The position numbers and the translations under genes were made by a program. A DNA stretch of 64,000 nucleotides from contig NZ_BMZO01000007.1 in assembly GCF_014652835.1 (NCBI RefSeq), positions 62,001-126,000 on the forward strand, written 5' to 3'. The first letter of the stretch is position 1, and the number at the start of each line of letters is the position of its first letter. Shown in pieces: positions 1 to 12,236 of the stretch. The notes under the pieces were generated by a model. That model was not told where the DNA came from and ran no database searches. It saw only the letters and a program-made list of their open reading frames with translations. The DNA is from Limoniibacter endophyticus (GTDB lineage: Bacteria; Pseudomonadota; Alphaproteobacteria; Rhizobiales; Rhizobiaceae).

Positions 1-883
<883 letters not shown>

Positions 884-897
884 TCAATTTTGGTGCG

Positions 898-917
898 AGC
901 GCTTTTCTTAAAGCGCT
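898..917 (-). repeat. Hairpin across the atpG stop codon
   Basis: AGCGCTTT (898-905) and AAAGCGCT (910-917) are perfect complements separated by four bases, and the atpG TAA stop (908-910) overlaps the loop. On the mRNA this gives an 8-bp stem between atpG and atpD, 60 bases before the atpD start. There is no following T-run, so it is not an ordinary terminator. A role in mRNA processing or in tuning atpD translation is inference only. Confidence 0.6.
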
Positions 918-1786
918 TCGGCACCGGAAATGATTTCCGTCAGTTCGGTGGTGATCTGCGCCTGACGCTGGCGATTGTAGGACAGCGTCAACTTGCCGAT
1001 CATCTCGCCTGCATTGCGCGTCGCATTGTCCATTGCAGACATGCGAGCACCCTGCTCCGACGCGGCATTCTCAAGCAGAGCACTGAAGATCTGCACCTTG
1101 ATATTGCGTGTCAGGAGATCGGAGAGAATTTCATTGGCGTCCGGTTCGTACTCATAGAGCGCAGCGCTTTCCGACTCATCGGCAGCTTCCGGAGCTGCGG
1201 CAGGAATCATCTGCTGGGCAACCGGGATCTGCGCGATAACCGACCGGAACTGCGAATAGAACAGCGTGGCAACATCAAACTCGCCAGCGTTGAACATCGC
1301 CAACACACGATCTGCTACTTCTTCGGCGTTCTCAAAACCAACACGCTTCACGCCGCGAAAATCGATGCGCTCCACAATGTGCTTGTTCAGATCGCGCTTG
1401 AGCAGATCCGCACCCTTCTTGCCAACCGTCAGAATCTTGACGGTCTTGCCCTCGGCCAGAAGCCGCCGGGCGTGGTCGCGTGCCAGACGTGCAATCTGCG
1501 AATTGAAGGCGCCGCACAGACCACGCTCGGCCGTGCAGACTACCAGAAGATGGACGTCTGATTTCCCCGTTCCGGTCAGCAGAAGCGGAGCCTCGGAGTC
1601 CTGACCGACGGCAGCCGTGATATTTGCGAGCACCTTGGCCATGCGCTGCGAGTAGGGGCGTGCAGCTTCGGCAGCCTCCTGCGCACGGCGCAGCTTCGCC
1701 GCGGCGACCATCTGCATCGCCTTGGTGATTTTCTGCGTCGCCTTGACCGAGGCGATGCGGTTACGCAGGTCTTTTAGTGAAGCCAT
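908..1786 (-). CDS. atpG: ATP synthase F1 subunit gamma
   Basis: Central rotor stalk of F1, coupling proton flow in Fo to catalysis in the alpha-beta ring. The 292-residue product has the expected N-terminal helix ([20 protein letters not shown], Lys-rich) and the conserved C-terminal helix with [12 protein letters not shown] near residues 273-284. These two helices form the coiled-coil shaft. Length is normal for alphaproteobacteria. It lies 30 bases after atpA and before atpD on the same strand, so it is co-transcribed. The stop codon sits in the loop region of a perfect 8-bp hairpin (898-917), described separately. Confidence 0.97.
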   Translation of the reverse strand: MASLKDLRNRIASVKATQKITKAMQMVAAAKLRRAQEAAEAARPYSQRMAKVLANITAAVGQDSEAPLLLTGTGKSDVHLLVVCTAERGLCGAFNSQIARLARDHARRLLAEGKTVKILTVGKKGADLLKRDLNKHIVERIDFRGVKRVGFENAEEVADRVLAMFNAGEFDVATLFYSQFRSVIAQIPVAQQMIPAAAPEAADESESAALYEYEPDANEILSDLLTRNIKVQIFSALLENAASEQGARMSAMDNATRNAGEMIGKLTLSYNRQRQAQITTELTEIISGAEAL

Positions 1787-1816
1787 GCCTCAACCCTGTC
1801 CCGTCTCAGTCTCGTG

Positions 1817-3906
<2,090 letters not shown>

Positions 3907-4159
3907 GGGCCGTCCAATCCAGTGTTTGACAGGCTTGTCACGTCGAAGGAAGGCAAAACCTGACCTAAGCGCTTGAGCCGGTTGAATATTCTGCTGAAGG
4001 GGCGAATTTAGGCTCCCCTCCGAGCCTGAAGACGGAAAGCCGTCTAGCACAGGCTCTTTAAAGTCGCAACTCGCCGGAGTCTACAGGCTAGCGACGATTC
4101 TTTGCCCTAAAAGACATTTTCCTGCTTCGTATCGATTTAAGATCCACCCTTTTCACAAG
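3907..4159. promoter_or_regulatory. atp operon leader with competing hairpins
   Basis: This 253-base gap separates atpH from the upstream membrane-protein gene, both on the minus strand, and should contain the atp promoter and 5' leader. AGGCTC occurs at 4010-4015 and again within 4050-4056 (CAGGCTC). GAGCCTG at 4022-4028 can pair with either copy. Between the outer partners lies a third perfect hairpin, AGACGG-AAAG-CCGTCT (4030-4045). I could not fix a convincing -35/-10 pair. The elements are direct observations; a regulatory role is inference. Confidence 0.5.
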
Positions 4160-4552
4160 TCAGGCGACGAAACCGAAGGAATAGGCGAATAAGAGGGCGC
4201 AAAGAATCGCTTCGATCGCTAAGGCAATGAAGCTTCGAAGCCCCGCCGAACGGTCCGATAACAGAGATATGATCGTTCCAAAGACCGCAAACGCATAGGC
4301 AAAACCCAGCGCCATATAAAGAAGCGGCTGTGCGAGCAGCACGCTGCAAAGGCCCGATCCCAGAAATGGTCCCGCGAAGAAGCCGCGACAATTGGCCATT
4401 GCGGCAGGCAATACCTGACCGACAGGCACACCGATGAGACGCAGGCTCCAGGTTGGGGCAAAAAACAGTACTAGGCCGAAAAGAACCGTCGTCCAGCCCG
4501 CACCAAAAGCCAACCATTCGCCAAAGGTGAAAGGCCATGGGAATGAAATCAT
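4160..4552 (-). CDS. Small integral membrane protein, unknown function
   Basis: A 130-residue protein with about four hydrophobic segments: near residues 13-33 (WLAFGAGWTTVLFGLVLFFA), 55-75, 77-97 and 107-128. It has no signal peptide beyond the first membrane segment and no catalytic motif. The topology is like that of small DUF4345-type proteins, but I do not recognise the family with confidence. It lies downstream of priA with an 82-base gap and upstream of the atp operon on the same strand. Another frame over the same bases is open but has a much less membrane-like sequence. Confidence 0.65.
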   Translation of the reverse strand: MISFPWPFTFGEWLAFGAGWTTVLFGLVLFFAPTWSLRLIGVPVGQVLPAAMANCRGFFAGPFLGSGLCSVLLAQPLLYMALGFAYAFAVFGTIISLLSDRSAGLRSFIALAIEAILCALLFAYSFGFVA

Positions 4553-4634
4553 AATCGTCGTCCGCTCTGATTCGCGTCTTTTTCAACAACTTGCCGCATG
4601 CATAGGCGCTTGATCCGCTGGCAGCAAGATTGGC

Positions 4635-6818
4635 TTATAAAAAGCTCTGCGGGTCTATGTCGACATGTACCCGAAGCGAGCCCCGCTCCTTTGGAGCGCG
4701 CTCAAGAAGCTGACGAATGAAACCTTGCAGATCCGACCGTTTCTCCCCCTGTACCAGAAGCCGAAAACGATGACGCCCGGCCAGAACAGCAAGTGGCGCC
4801 TCTGCCGGCCCTAGAATGGCGATATCGGGCGCGGGTGGCGCAGCCCGACGCAATTGTCGCGCATGCCCTTCCGCCTCGGCCCGCGTCTCCGCCGAGACGA
4901 CGATGCCAGCCAGCCGTCCGAATGGCGGTAGCATGGCTTTTTCGCGCTCACCGATCTCACGAGCGTAGAAGCTTTCCCTGTCTCCAGAGACGATGGACCG
5001 GATAACCGGATGCTCCGGCTGATAGGTCTGGAGCAGCCCCACACTCTTCTTGCCGGTTCTTCCGGCTCGACCGGTAACCTGTGAAAGCAGTTGAAAAGTG
5101 CGCTCGGCAGCGCGGGGATCGCCATTGGCCAATCCAAGATCGGCATCGACCACTCCGACCAGTGTCATATTCGGGAAATTATGGCCTTTGGCGACCAACT
5201 GCGTGCCGATGACGATATCCGCCTCACCCTTGGCGATTGCATCAAGTTCGAGCCTCAGTCTTTTCGTCCCCCCCGGCATGTCGGAAGAGAGAATAATAGT
5301 GCGTGCTTCGGGAAACTGCGCGACCACTTCTTCGGCGATTCGCTCGACGCCAGGTCCGCAGGGGGCCAGATGATCGAGGGCACCGCAAGCGGGACAAGCT
5401 TCCGGCGACGGTTCATGGTGGCCGCAATGATGGCACATAAGCTGATTGCGGAAGCGATGCTCGACGAGCCAGGACGAACATTGCGGGCATTGGAACCGAT
5501 GGCCACATACCCGACAGAGCGTTAACGGTGCATACCCGCGTCTGTTTAGGAAAAGCAGCGCCTGTTCCTTGCGCGCGAGCGTATCCTGCACGGCCTCGAC
5601 CAAAGCGGGCGAGAGGAAGCTCCCTCGCGCGGGCGGGCTCTTGCGCATGTCGATGGTTTTGAGCGTAGGTAGCGCGGCATCGGCGAAGCGGCTGGCAAGC
5701 TCAATACGTTGATAGCGACCCTGCTGCGCATTGACCCGCGTCTCGACCGAAGGCGTCGCGGAAGCTAGCACTACCGGAAAGCGACCGATATGACCGCGCA
5801 CGACGGCCATGTCACGTGCATTATAAAAGACCCGGTCCTCCTGCTTATAAGCAGGATCATGCTCTTCATCGACGATGATAAGGCCCAGATCCTCAAATGG
5901 CAGAAAGAGTGCCGAGCGCGCGCCGGCGACAACGCGGATGCGTCCCTCGGCGACCTGCCGCCAGACACGCTCACGCATGCGCGGCGACAATTCCGAGTGC
6001 CACTCCGCCGGTCGTGAGCCGAAGCGGTTTTCAAAGCGATCCAGAAAAGCTTGCGTCAGGGCGATCTCGGGCAGCAGGATCAACACTTGCCTGCCCTTCT
6101 CGAGCGCCCGGGCAACCGCCTCAAAATAAACCTCCGTCTTACCAGAGCCCGTCACGCCGTCGATCAGCAGCGACTGAAACCCACCCTTGTCGATTGCAGC
6201 TTTCAAGGTCTCGGCAGCCGCAGCCTGGTCTTCCGAAAGCGCGTTCGCGCCATAACCGGGATCCGGGACAGCCACGACCGGCGGAGGCTGAAGCTCTATT
6301 CTCGAAAAGACATTCTGGGCAATCAGGCCATCAATGACACTGGTCGAAACACCCGAGGCATGAGACAAGCCGGATCGTGTCCAGGAGAGGCCGTTCTCGG
6401 TGATTTCCAGCACCCGCTTGCGCGCCGCCGTCATCTTCTCGGGCACGAGTCCGGTGCGAACAACCCCTTCAACCGCCCTCTCCGGCTCGAAAGCCTCCGG
6501 CGCACGCAGCACCATGCGTGCCACCATACCGGGCCGCGACAGCGTATAGGCTGCTACCCAGTCGACGAAGCGACGCATTTCTTCGGGAACGGGCGGGCAC
6601 TGGAAGACCTGTGTGATAGGTCGCAATTTCTTCGGATTGACGTCTCCGCCTTCACCATCCCAGACGATACCCGCAACCTGACGCGGCCCCAGCGGTACAC
6701 GCACGATAGAACCGGGCATGACGATCATGCCCTCGGGCACAGCATAGGAGTATGGACCAGGGGCTGGCATGGGAACCAGCACCGGAACGACTCGGGGCGG
6801 ATACGAATCTTCGAACAT
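4635..6818 (-). CDS. priA: Primosomal replication helicase PriA
   Basis: 3'-5' DNA helicase that reloads the replisome at stalled forks and recombination intermediates. Counting from an alternative ATG at 6839, the Walker A motif GVTGSGKT is at 228-235 and the DEEH box at 324-327. Eight zinc-binding cysteines lie at 442, 445, 451, 454, 469, 472, 482 and 485. I prefer the ATG at 6818 (MFEDSYPPRVV, 727 residues) because AAGG lies 9 bases before it, whereas the ATG at 6839 has only a weak site. It is divergent from the transaldolase gene. Function is secure; the start is not. Confidence 0.95.
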   Translation of the reverse strand: MFEDSYPPRVVPVLVPMPAPGPYSYAVPEGMIVMPGSIVRVPLGPRQVAGIVWDGEGGDVNPKKLRPITQVFQCPPVPEEMRRFVDWVAAYTLSRPGMVARMVLRAPEAFEPERAVEGVVRTGLVPEKMTAARKRVLEITENGLSWTRSGLSHASGVSTSVIDGLIAQNVFSRIELQPPPVVAVPDPGYGANALSEDQAAAAETLKAAIDKGGFQSLLIDGVTGSGKTEVYFEAVARALEKGRQVLILLPEIALTQAFLDRFENRFGSRPAEWHSELSPRMRERVWRQVAEGRIRVVAGARSALFLPFEDLGLIIVDEEHDPAYKQEDRVFYNARDMAVVRGHIGRFPVVLASATPSVETRVNAQQGRYQRIELASRFADAALPTLKTIDMRKSPPARGSFLSPALVEAVQDTLARKEQALLFLNRRGYAPLTLCRVCGHRFQCPQCSSWLVEHRFRNQLMCHHCGHHEPSPEACPACGALDHLAPCGPGVERIAEEVVAQFPEARTIILSSDMPGGTKRLRLELDAIAKGEADIVIGTQLVAKGHNFPNMTLVGVVDADLGLANGDPRAAERTFQLLSQVTGRAGRTGKKSVGLLQTYQPEHPVIRSIVSGDRESFYAREIGEREKAMLPPFGRLAGIVVSAETRAEAEGHARQLRRAAPPAPDIAILGPAEAPLAVLAGRHRFRLLVQGEKRSDLQGFIRQLLERAPKERGSLRVHVDIDPQSFL

Positions 6819-6912
6819 GGATGGTGACCTTGCGCGCATCTTGGTCTAGATCAAGGCCGAATGTGTGGTGAATGAGTGCCACCTATAACGATCTTTACGA
6901 GGAATGCACGTC

Positions 6913-7566
6913 ATGAAATTCTTTGTCGATACTGCCGACGTCAATGAAATACGCGAGCTGAACGATTACGGCCTGATCGATGGCGTGACGACCAACCCGT
7001 CGCTCATCATGAAATCTGGCCGTAATATTCTCGAAGTGACGAAGGAAATCTGTTCTATCGTCGAGGGTCCGGTTTCGGCCGAAGTAACCGCGCTCGACTA
7101 CGAGGGCATGATGAAGGAAGCAGCCGTCCTGGCTCAGATCGCGGACAATATCTGTATCAAGCTGCCGCTGACGCTCGATGGCCTCAAGGCGTGCAAGGCG
7201 CTAACCGACGCTGGCCACCAGACCAACGTTACCCTCTGCTTCTCGGCAAACCAGGCATTGCTTGCAGCCAAGGCCGGAGCAACCTTCATCTCGCCCTTTA
7301 TCGGTCGCCTCGACGACATTGGACTGGACGGGCTCGATCTCATTACCGACATTCGCACTATCTATGATAATTATGGTTTCGAAACCGAGATCCTCGCAGC
7401 ATCCATCAGGACTGTGAACCACGTGAAAGACGTGGCCCTTCTCGGCGCCGATGTTGCCACCGTTCCAGCCTCTGTCATCAAGGCGCTCGCCAAGCACCCG
7501 CTCACCGATAAAGGCCTGGACCAGTTTATGGCGGACTGGGCAAAGACGGGTCAGAAGATCGTCTGA
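6913..7566 (+). CDS. tal: Transaldolase, short (TalB-like/Fsa-type) form
   Basis: Sugar-phosphate aldolase of the pentose phosphate pathway, short single-domain class (217 residues; MipB/TalC type). The start [10 protein letters not shown] is preceded by GAGGA; an ATG three codons upstream is less likely. The Schiff-base lysine is K83 in [10 protein letters not shown], and the family opening [11 protein letters not shown] and TTNPSL (residues 26-31) are intact. It is divergent from priA and followed by a strong bidirectional terminator. Separation from fructose-6-phosphate aldolase by sequence alone is uncertain, but chromosomal rhizobial members are normally transaldolases. Confidence 0.93.
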   Translation: MKFFVDTADVNEIRELNDYGLIDGVTTNPSLIMKSGRNILEVTKEICSIVEGPVSAEVTALDYEGMMKEAAVLAQIADNICIKLPLTLDGLKACKALTDAGHQTNVTLCFSANQALLAAKAGATFISPFIGRLDDIGLDGLDLITDIRTIYDNYGFETEILAASIRTVNHVKDVALLGADVATVPASVIKALAKHPLTDKGLDQFMADWAKTGQKIV

Positions 7567-7584
7567 CTTTAGATCGCCGCATAT

Positions 7585-7615
7585 AAAAAACGCCGTTGTT
7601 TCAGCGGCGTTTTTT
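7585..7615 (+). terminator. Bidirectional terminator after tal
   Basis: Perfect 11-bp arms AAAAAACGCCG (7585-7595) and CGGCGTTTTTT (7605-7615) enclose a 9-base loop 18 bases after the tal stop. The A-run and T-run make it work in both directions. The 3' end of the convergent ORF (7601-7966) runs into it. Confidence 0.93.
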
Positions 7616-7966
7616 ATACTTCCCCCGATGTTCCATCCATGTGAAAGCCTTATACCTGCGTCCCATTCGGGCGCGCAGAACAGGATAGCTCTGGCTATGG
7701 GTTGCCTGTGCCACTAGATCGGCCAGCTCGCGAGAACGCGTAACGATCCAGATTGGCGGCTGCTGTGCAGCAATGAAACGCAATTGCCCGCCGGAAAACC
7801 CGGCTGGCTCAAACAGACGCTGCGAAAACTCCGGAAGCTTCAGGCAAATATCGTCTGCCGCAGGGTGGCGGAAGGCCGGGCGCGTGCGACGAAGACATTG
7901 CAATTGCGCGCGCAAAGCGCGGCCGCATCTATTTCCTCGCAACCGCCTGAAATTCCGCGTCGGCAT
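7601..7966 (-). CDS. Hypothetical protein (uncertain gene)
   Basis: An ORF of up to 121 codons that I do not recognise. The C-terminal two thirds (KLPEFSQRLFEPAGFSGG, then QPPIWIVTRSRELADLVAQA) look protein-like, with ordered hydrophobic and charged residues and GC-biased third codon positions in keeping with the neighbours. The first part is Arg/Cys-rich and overlaps the acyltransferase 3' end by 38 bases, so the true start may lie inside. The last codons (Lys-Lys-Arg-Arg-stop) are formed by an arm of the tal terminator. It is probably co-transcribed with the acyltransferase; no function can be assigned. Confidence 0.45.
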   Translation of the reverse strand: MPTRNFRRLRGNRCGRALRAQLQCLRRTRPAFRHPAADDICLKLPEFSQRLFEPAGFSGGQLRFIAAQQPPIWIVTRSRELADLVAQATHSQSYPVLRARMGRRYKAFTWMEHRGKYKKRR

Positions 7967-8843
7967 CGCCTTTGAGCGTCTCCACGGTGAATTTCTGCAG
8001 CTGAACCGTCACATCAGCCGGGTCGCCATTGAGCAGAGAGGGATCGATCGGCTTCCCGATGCGCAAGTGGAACGAACGCCCCTCCTTGTTCAAAAGCTCG
8101 TGGAAAAGCGTCATGTCGCGCAGCTCCGTGGAGAAGCGCGCCAGGAAATAGAAGAGGCCGGAGTTACGTGCAGAAAGATGGACCGGAACAACCGGGCAGT
8201 TGAACCGCTTTGCAAGCGACACGACTGACGCCTGCCAGGGCCGCTCCGTAAGCGCGCCATCTTTCCAGGAGGCTATACGACCGGAAGGAAAGAGAACGAC
8301 AGCGCGGCCGTCCTGAAAAGCCCTCGCCGTCATGACAAGAGTGTCGCGGCTCTTGGAATGTGACTTCTCGTGCTGGCGCCATTCGACAGGAATGACGATC
8401 TCGTCGAGGCGCGGAATGACGCGGATAGCATCGCGGTTGGCGAAGATCGCCATATCCGCTCGACGCTCCTTCAACGCATCGAACACAGCAACGCCATCGG
8501 CGATTCCTGTCGGATGTGAAGGAGCAAGTATGAAAGCCCCTTTTTCAGGGACGCGATCCAAATGTTCGACCGTAACATCGAGATCGAGCAGCCTGCTGAG
8601 ATATTGCATGGCATCCCAACCAGATAGCGTTCCAACCTCGTCGGCCATGCGGATCGCCTGCTTGTAATGCAGGAAGCGCAACAAAATCGGACGCAGAACC
8701 GGCCAATAGAACTTTTGCGAAAGGTGGGTCGAGCGCTCGTTGATAAGACGATCGATAATATGGGCATCTGTCTCCGTGCCGACCTGCAGCCACGGCGTGG
8801 TCAAGGCAGCCACCGAATGTGAAGGGGGCGTTCGAGAATCCAT
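7929..8843 (-). CDS. PlsC-like glycerolipid acyltransferase
   Basis: Member of the lysophospholipid/glycerol-phosphate acyltransferase superfamily, expected to transfer an acyl chain to a glycerophospholipid-type acceptor at the inner membrane. The block-I motif reads SHPTGIADG (about residues 107-115 from the chosen start), with five residues between His and Asp rather than the canonical four. The FPSGRI block follows at about 186-191. I chose the ATG at 8843, preceded by GGGAG, over a GTG at 8876; this gives 304 residues. It lies just downstream of lptE on the same strand. The acyl acceptor cannot be told. Confidence 0.8.
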   Translation of the reverse strand: MDSRTPPSHSVAALTTPWLQVGTETDAHIIDRLINERSTHLSQKFYWPVLRPILLRFLHYKQAIRMADEVGTLSGWDAMQYLSRLLDLDVTVEHLDRVPEKGAFILAPSHPTGIADGVAVFDALKERRADMAIFANRDAIRVIPRLDEIVIPVEWRQHEKSHSKSRDTLVMTARAFQDGRAVVLFPSGRIASWKDGALTERPWQASVVSLAKRFNCPVVPVHLSARNSGLFYFLARFSTELRDMTLFHELLNKEGRSFHLRIGKPIDPSLLNGDPADVTVQLQKFTVETLKGDADAEFQAVARK

Positions 8844-8966
8844 CGGTCCATACTCCCTTGACCGTCTTTCGCGCACTGCCGTGACGCCGTCATGACAGAA
8901 CAGCCATCACGCATTCGCCAACAGTCTTATGAACCGCGACGCGACCAGCCATACAATGCATTTACG

Positions 8967-9509
8967 TTATTTTTGCTCCACCTGCTGCGTGATCGCAAGT
9001 CGGATGAGCTCGGCAAGCTCGCGGGCGGCACGATCCTCGGCATTAAGACGCGCACGACCGGCAGAATATTCCTGGCGGGATACGTCAAACGACGCCGTCA
9101 CGGAACGCCTACCACGGGCGACAATCTGGCCCGTCGCTATTTCTGTAAGCACATAGGTGCCCGTAAGCGTCTGCATGGACGAGGTTGGCTCGCTATCGCG
9201 ACGCGTCGTCTGGATGGTAGCAGAGGATGCAGTCGACGAGCTCACGCCAAGGACAAGCTTGTAACGGGCTGAAGCGGGCTGCCCCTGGCCGCGATTGAAG
9301 GAAAAGATCAAGTGGTTGCGGACTTCCTGACCATAGCGGGTACGCACTTCATCTATGCTCACCGCGCCTTCAAGCGTGCTGGCAGCGGTCGGAGCCATCG
9401 AATTGGCCTGGTAGAGCGGTCGTACCGTACAACCGGCTGCGAGCGCGGCACCGGACCCAGCCATCAATCCGAGAAACGACCGGCGGGAAAGGAACTCAGA
9501 CGACGACAT
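8967..9509 (-). CDS. lptE: LPS-assembly lipoprotein LptE
   Basis: Outer-membrane lipoprotein that plugs and matures LptD and is needed to insert lipopolysaccharide into the outer leaflet. The start (ATG 9507-9509) overlaps the leuS 3' end by 14 bases; the longer frame is antisense-like extra sequence. The 180-residue product opens with [10 protein letters not shown], a twin-arginine pattern, and has a lipobox ending at Cys27 (ALAAGC). The remainder is the usual poorly conserved LptE beta domain and helix. leuS followed by lptE is the standard order in Rhizobiales. Assignment rests on context, signal and size. Confidence 0.87.
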   Translation of the reverse strand: MSSSEFLSRRSFLGLMAGSGAALAAGCTVRPLYQANSMAPTAASTLEGAVSIDEVRTRYGQEVRNHLIFSFNRGQGQPASARYKLVLGVSSSTASSATIQTTRRDSEPTSSMQTLTGTYVLTEIATGQIVARGRRSVTASFDVSRQEYSAGRARLNAEDRAARELAELIRLAITQQVEQK

Positions 9510-12120
9510 TGACGATCCTTTGCGGGACGATGATGAGCTTGCGCGGTTCTTTGCCTTCCAACGCCTTGACGACGAAATCAAGCGACAATACGGCGGACTG
9601 GATTGCAGCTTGATCGGCATCACGGGTGATTGTCAAATCGCCGCGCTTTTTACCGTTGATCTGGACCGGCAGGACGATTTCATTGTCGATCACCAGTGCA
9701 GGATCGAATTTCGGCCAGGCGCGGGCGGCCAGAAGATCACTCTCCCCCAATGTTGCCCACACCTCTTCCGCCAAATGGGGCATGAAGGGTGCAACCATCG
9801 CTATGACAAATTCTACACACTGGCGCGCCGAAGCACGCAGATCAGCATCCGCATTGCCTTCGGCAACCCTTCCAAGCGGAGCTGCAATGGCATTGACCAG
9901 TTCATGCACACGAGCAACTGCGCGGTTGAAAGCCAGTTTCTCAATATCGTCTCCCACGGCCTTGAGCGCTTTGTGGACGGCACGCGATAGCTCAAGCGCA
10001 TCCCCCGCCTGACCATTCGCAGGCGCGATATTGACGAGCTTTTCACCGGCCCCGGAAAGAAGACGCCAGAGACGTTGCACAAAGCGATGCACGCCTGCTG
10101 CACCGTCTTCCGTCCACTCGACATCGCGTTCCGGCGGCGAATCGGAAAGCATGAACCAACGCGCCGTATCGGCACCGTAGGACTCTGTAATTTCTTCCGG
10201 CGAGACCACATTCTTCTTCGACTTCGACATTTTTTCGAGGCCGCCGATCGTTGCCAGCTTTCCGGTCGCGATTTCAACGGCAGAGCGTACGCCGTCGTCG
10301 TTGGAAAGACGCACCTCCGAGGGAGAGAGCCACTTGCCGTCTGCCGACTTGTAGGTCTCGTGCACCACCATGCCTTGCGTGAACAGCCCTTTGAAAGGCT
10401 CCGACACATCCACATGGCCGGTCGCCTGCATGGCGCGGGTGAAAAAGCGCGAATAAAGCAGATGCAGGATCGCATGTTCGATGCCGCCAATATACTGGTC
10501 GACCGGCAGCCAACCATTGGCAGCAGCTTTGTCAGTCGGCTCCTTCTCCCATGGCGCCGTAAAGCGCGTGAAATACCAGGAGGAATCGACAAATGTATCC
10601 ATCGTGTCGGTTTCACGATGCGCTGCACCGCCGCATTTCGGACAGGAGACATGGCGCCAGGTCGGGTGGCGGTCAAGCGGATTGCCTGGGCGATCAAACT
10701 CGACATCGTCCGGCAGCTTGACCGGCAGATCCTTCTTCGGAACCGGAACCGTCCCGCAGGCCTCGCAATGAATAATGGGGATCGGGCAGCCCCAATAGCG
10801 CTGACGTGAAATGCCCCAGTCCCTCAGGCGGAAATTGATCTTGCGCTCGGCCTGCGGTGCACCTTCAAGCTCTGTCTTTTCCAGTCGCGATGCGACCTCC
10901 TGAAAAGCCGCTTCCGGGTTCATACCATCTAGAAAACGCGAGTTAACCATCGTGCCTTCGCCGACATAGGCCTCAGCACCAATCGTGAATGTCATGGGAT
11001 CTTCGCCCACCGGCAGTACAACCGGGGTGACCGGCAGATCATATTTGCGTGCGAAATCGAGATCGCGCTGGTCGTGGCCGGGGCAACCGAACACGGCCCC
11101 AGTGCCATATTCCATCAGCACGAAATTCGCAACGTAAACAGGCAGCGTCCAGTTCGGATCAAAGGGATGCTCGACTTGGAGCCCGGTGCGATAGCCTCTC
11201 TTCTCGGCGGTTTCCAGAGCAGCAACGGACGTACCCATGCGACGGCATTCATCGCAGAAGGCAGCCAGTTCAGCATCCGTTTCGGCGGCCTTCCTTGCAA
11301 GCGGATGATCGGCAGCAATTGCAAGAAACGAAGCGCCGAACAGCGTGTCCGGGCGGGTGGTGAAGACCGGAATCGTCTTGACGCCCGAGGCTTCCGCGCT
11401 CGCCTCGTCCAGTTTCCAACGCAGGATCAGGCCTTCGGAACGACCTATCCAGTTGCGCTGCATGGTACGCACCTTTTCCGGCCACTGATCGAGCGTGTCG
11501 ATTGCGTCGTTCAGGTCCTGGGCAAAATCGGTGATCTTGAAGAACCACTGGGTGAGTTCGCGCTGTTCGACCAGAGCTCCGGACCGCCAGCCGCGACCGT
11601 CGATGACCTGCTCGTTTGCAAGTACAGTCAAGTCTTCCGGGTCCCAGTTGACCTTAGACGTCTTGCGCGTCACGAGACCCTTGTCGAGCATGTCGAGGAA
11701 AAGCATCTGCTGGCGATGATAATAATCAACGTCGCAGGTCGCGAACTCGCGACTCCAGTCAATCGACAGACCCATCGTCTTCAGTTGCGCGCGCATATTG
11801 TCAATGTTCTTGTAGGTCCAGTCCTTTGGATGAACCTTGTTCTGCATCGCGGCGTTTTCCGCCGGCATGCCGAAGGCATCCCAACCCATCGGGTGCAGAA
11901 CATTGTAACCCGCCGCACGCTTGTATCGGGCAACGACGTCACCCATTGTGTAATTGCGGGTGTGGCCTATGTGGATATTCCCGGAGGGGTACGGAAACAT
12001 CTCCAGCACGTAATATTTGGGTCGCGGATCGTCGTTCTTTGCTTCAAATAGCTTTGCTGCGTCCCAGGCCTTCTGCCAACGGGGTTCTGCAGCGCGTGGA
12101 TTATAACGTTCTGATGCCAT
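9496..12120 (-). CDS. leuS: Leucyl-tRNA synthetase
   Basis: Class I aminoacyl-tRNA synthetase that charges tRNA-Leu. The product is 874 residues from [10 protein letters not shown] (ATG at 12120). The HIGH signature is at residues 50-53 ([10 protein letters not shown]), the KMSKS loop is intact ([12 protein letters not shown]), and a CP1 editing domain lies between them. The frame is open upstream to 12282, but that region lies across the divergent yggS promoter and is not family sequence. It is followed by overlapping lptE, so the two are co-transcribed. Confidence 0.97.
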   Translation of the reverse strand: MASERYNPRAAEPRWQKAWDAAKLFEAKNDDPRPKYYVLEMFPYPSGNIHIGHTRNYTMGDVVARYKRAAGYNVLHPMGWDAFGMPAENAAMQNKVHPKDWTYKNIDNMRAQLKTMGLSIDWSREFATCDVDYYHRQQMLFLDMLDKGLVTRKTSKVNWDPEDLTVLANEQVIDGRGWRSGALVEQRELTQWFFKITDFAQDLNDAIDTLDQWPEKVRTMQRNWIGRSEGLILRWKLDEASAEASGVKTIPVFTTRPDTLFGASFLAIAADHPLARKAAETDAELAAFCDECRRMGTSVAALETAEKRGYRTGLQVEHPFDPNWTLPVYVANFVLMEYGTGAVFGCPGHDQRDLDFARKYDLPVTPVVLPVGEDPMTFTIGAEAYVGEGTMVNSRFLDGMNPEAAFQEVASRLEKTELEGAPQAERKINFRLRDWGISRQRYWGCPIPIIHCEACGTVPVPKKDLPVKLPDDVEFDRPGNPLDRHPTWRHVSCPKCGGAAHRETDTMDTFVDSSWYFTRFTAPWEKEPTDKAAANGWLPVDQYIGGIEHAILHLLYSRFFTRAMQATGHVDVSEPFKGLFTQGMVVHETYKSADGKWLSPSEVRLSNDDGVRSAVEIATGKLATIGGLEKMSKSKKNVVSPEEITESYGADTARWFMLSDSPPERDVEWTEDGAAGVHRFVQRLWRLLSGAGEKLVNIAPANGQAGDALELSRAVHKALKAVGDDIEKLAFNRAVARVHELVNAIAAPLGRVAEGNADADLRASARQCVEFVIAMVAPFMPHLAEEVWATLGESDLLAARAWPKFDPALVIDNEIVLPVQINGKKRGDLTITRDADQAAIQSAVLSLDFVVKALEGKEPRKLIIVPQRIVNVVV

Positions 12121-12236
12121 GACCGGTTTTGTGCTCGTCTTGAATGTGGCATGACGTTCACCACGCTTTGCCTGCTCCGTCAACCGGCAGGACCGTTTTC
12201 GCGCAGGCAAACGACGTTGCAGCAGGCAAAGGGAAG
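12121..12236. promoter_or_regulatory. leuS-yggS divergent intergenic region with repeats
   Basis: This 116-base region separates the divergent leuS and yggS genes. It carries GCAGGCAAA twice in the same orientation (12203-12211 and 12222-12230) and once inverted as CTTTGCCTGC (12166-12175). The inverted copy is a perfect 10-bp complement of GCAGGCAAAG at 12222-12231, which touches the yggS ribosome-binding region. No promoter boxes were assigned. Confidence 0.5.

Noticed and set aside
11074-12051. 325-codon plus-strand ORF opposite leuS
   Set aside because: Fully antisense to a certain gene; no domain.
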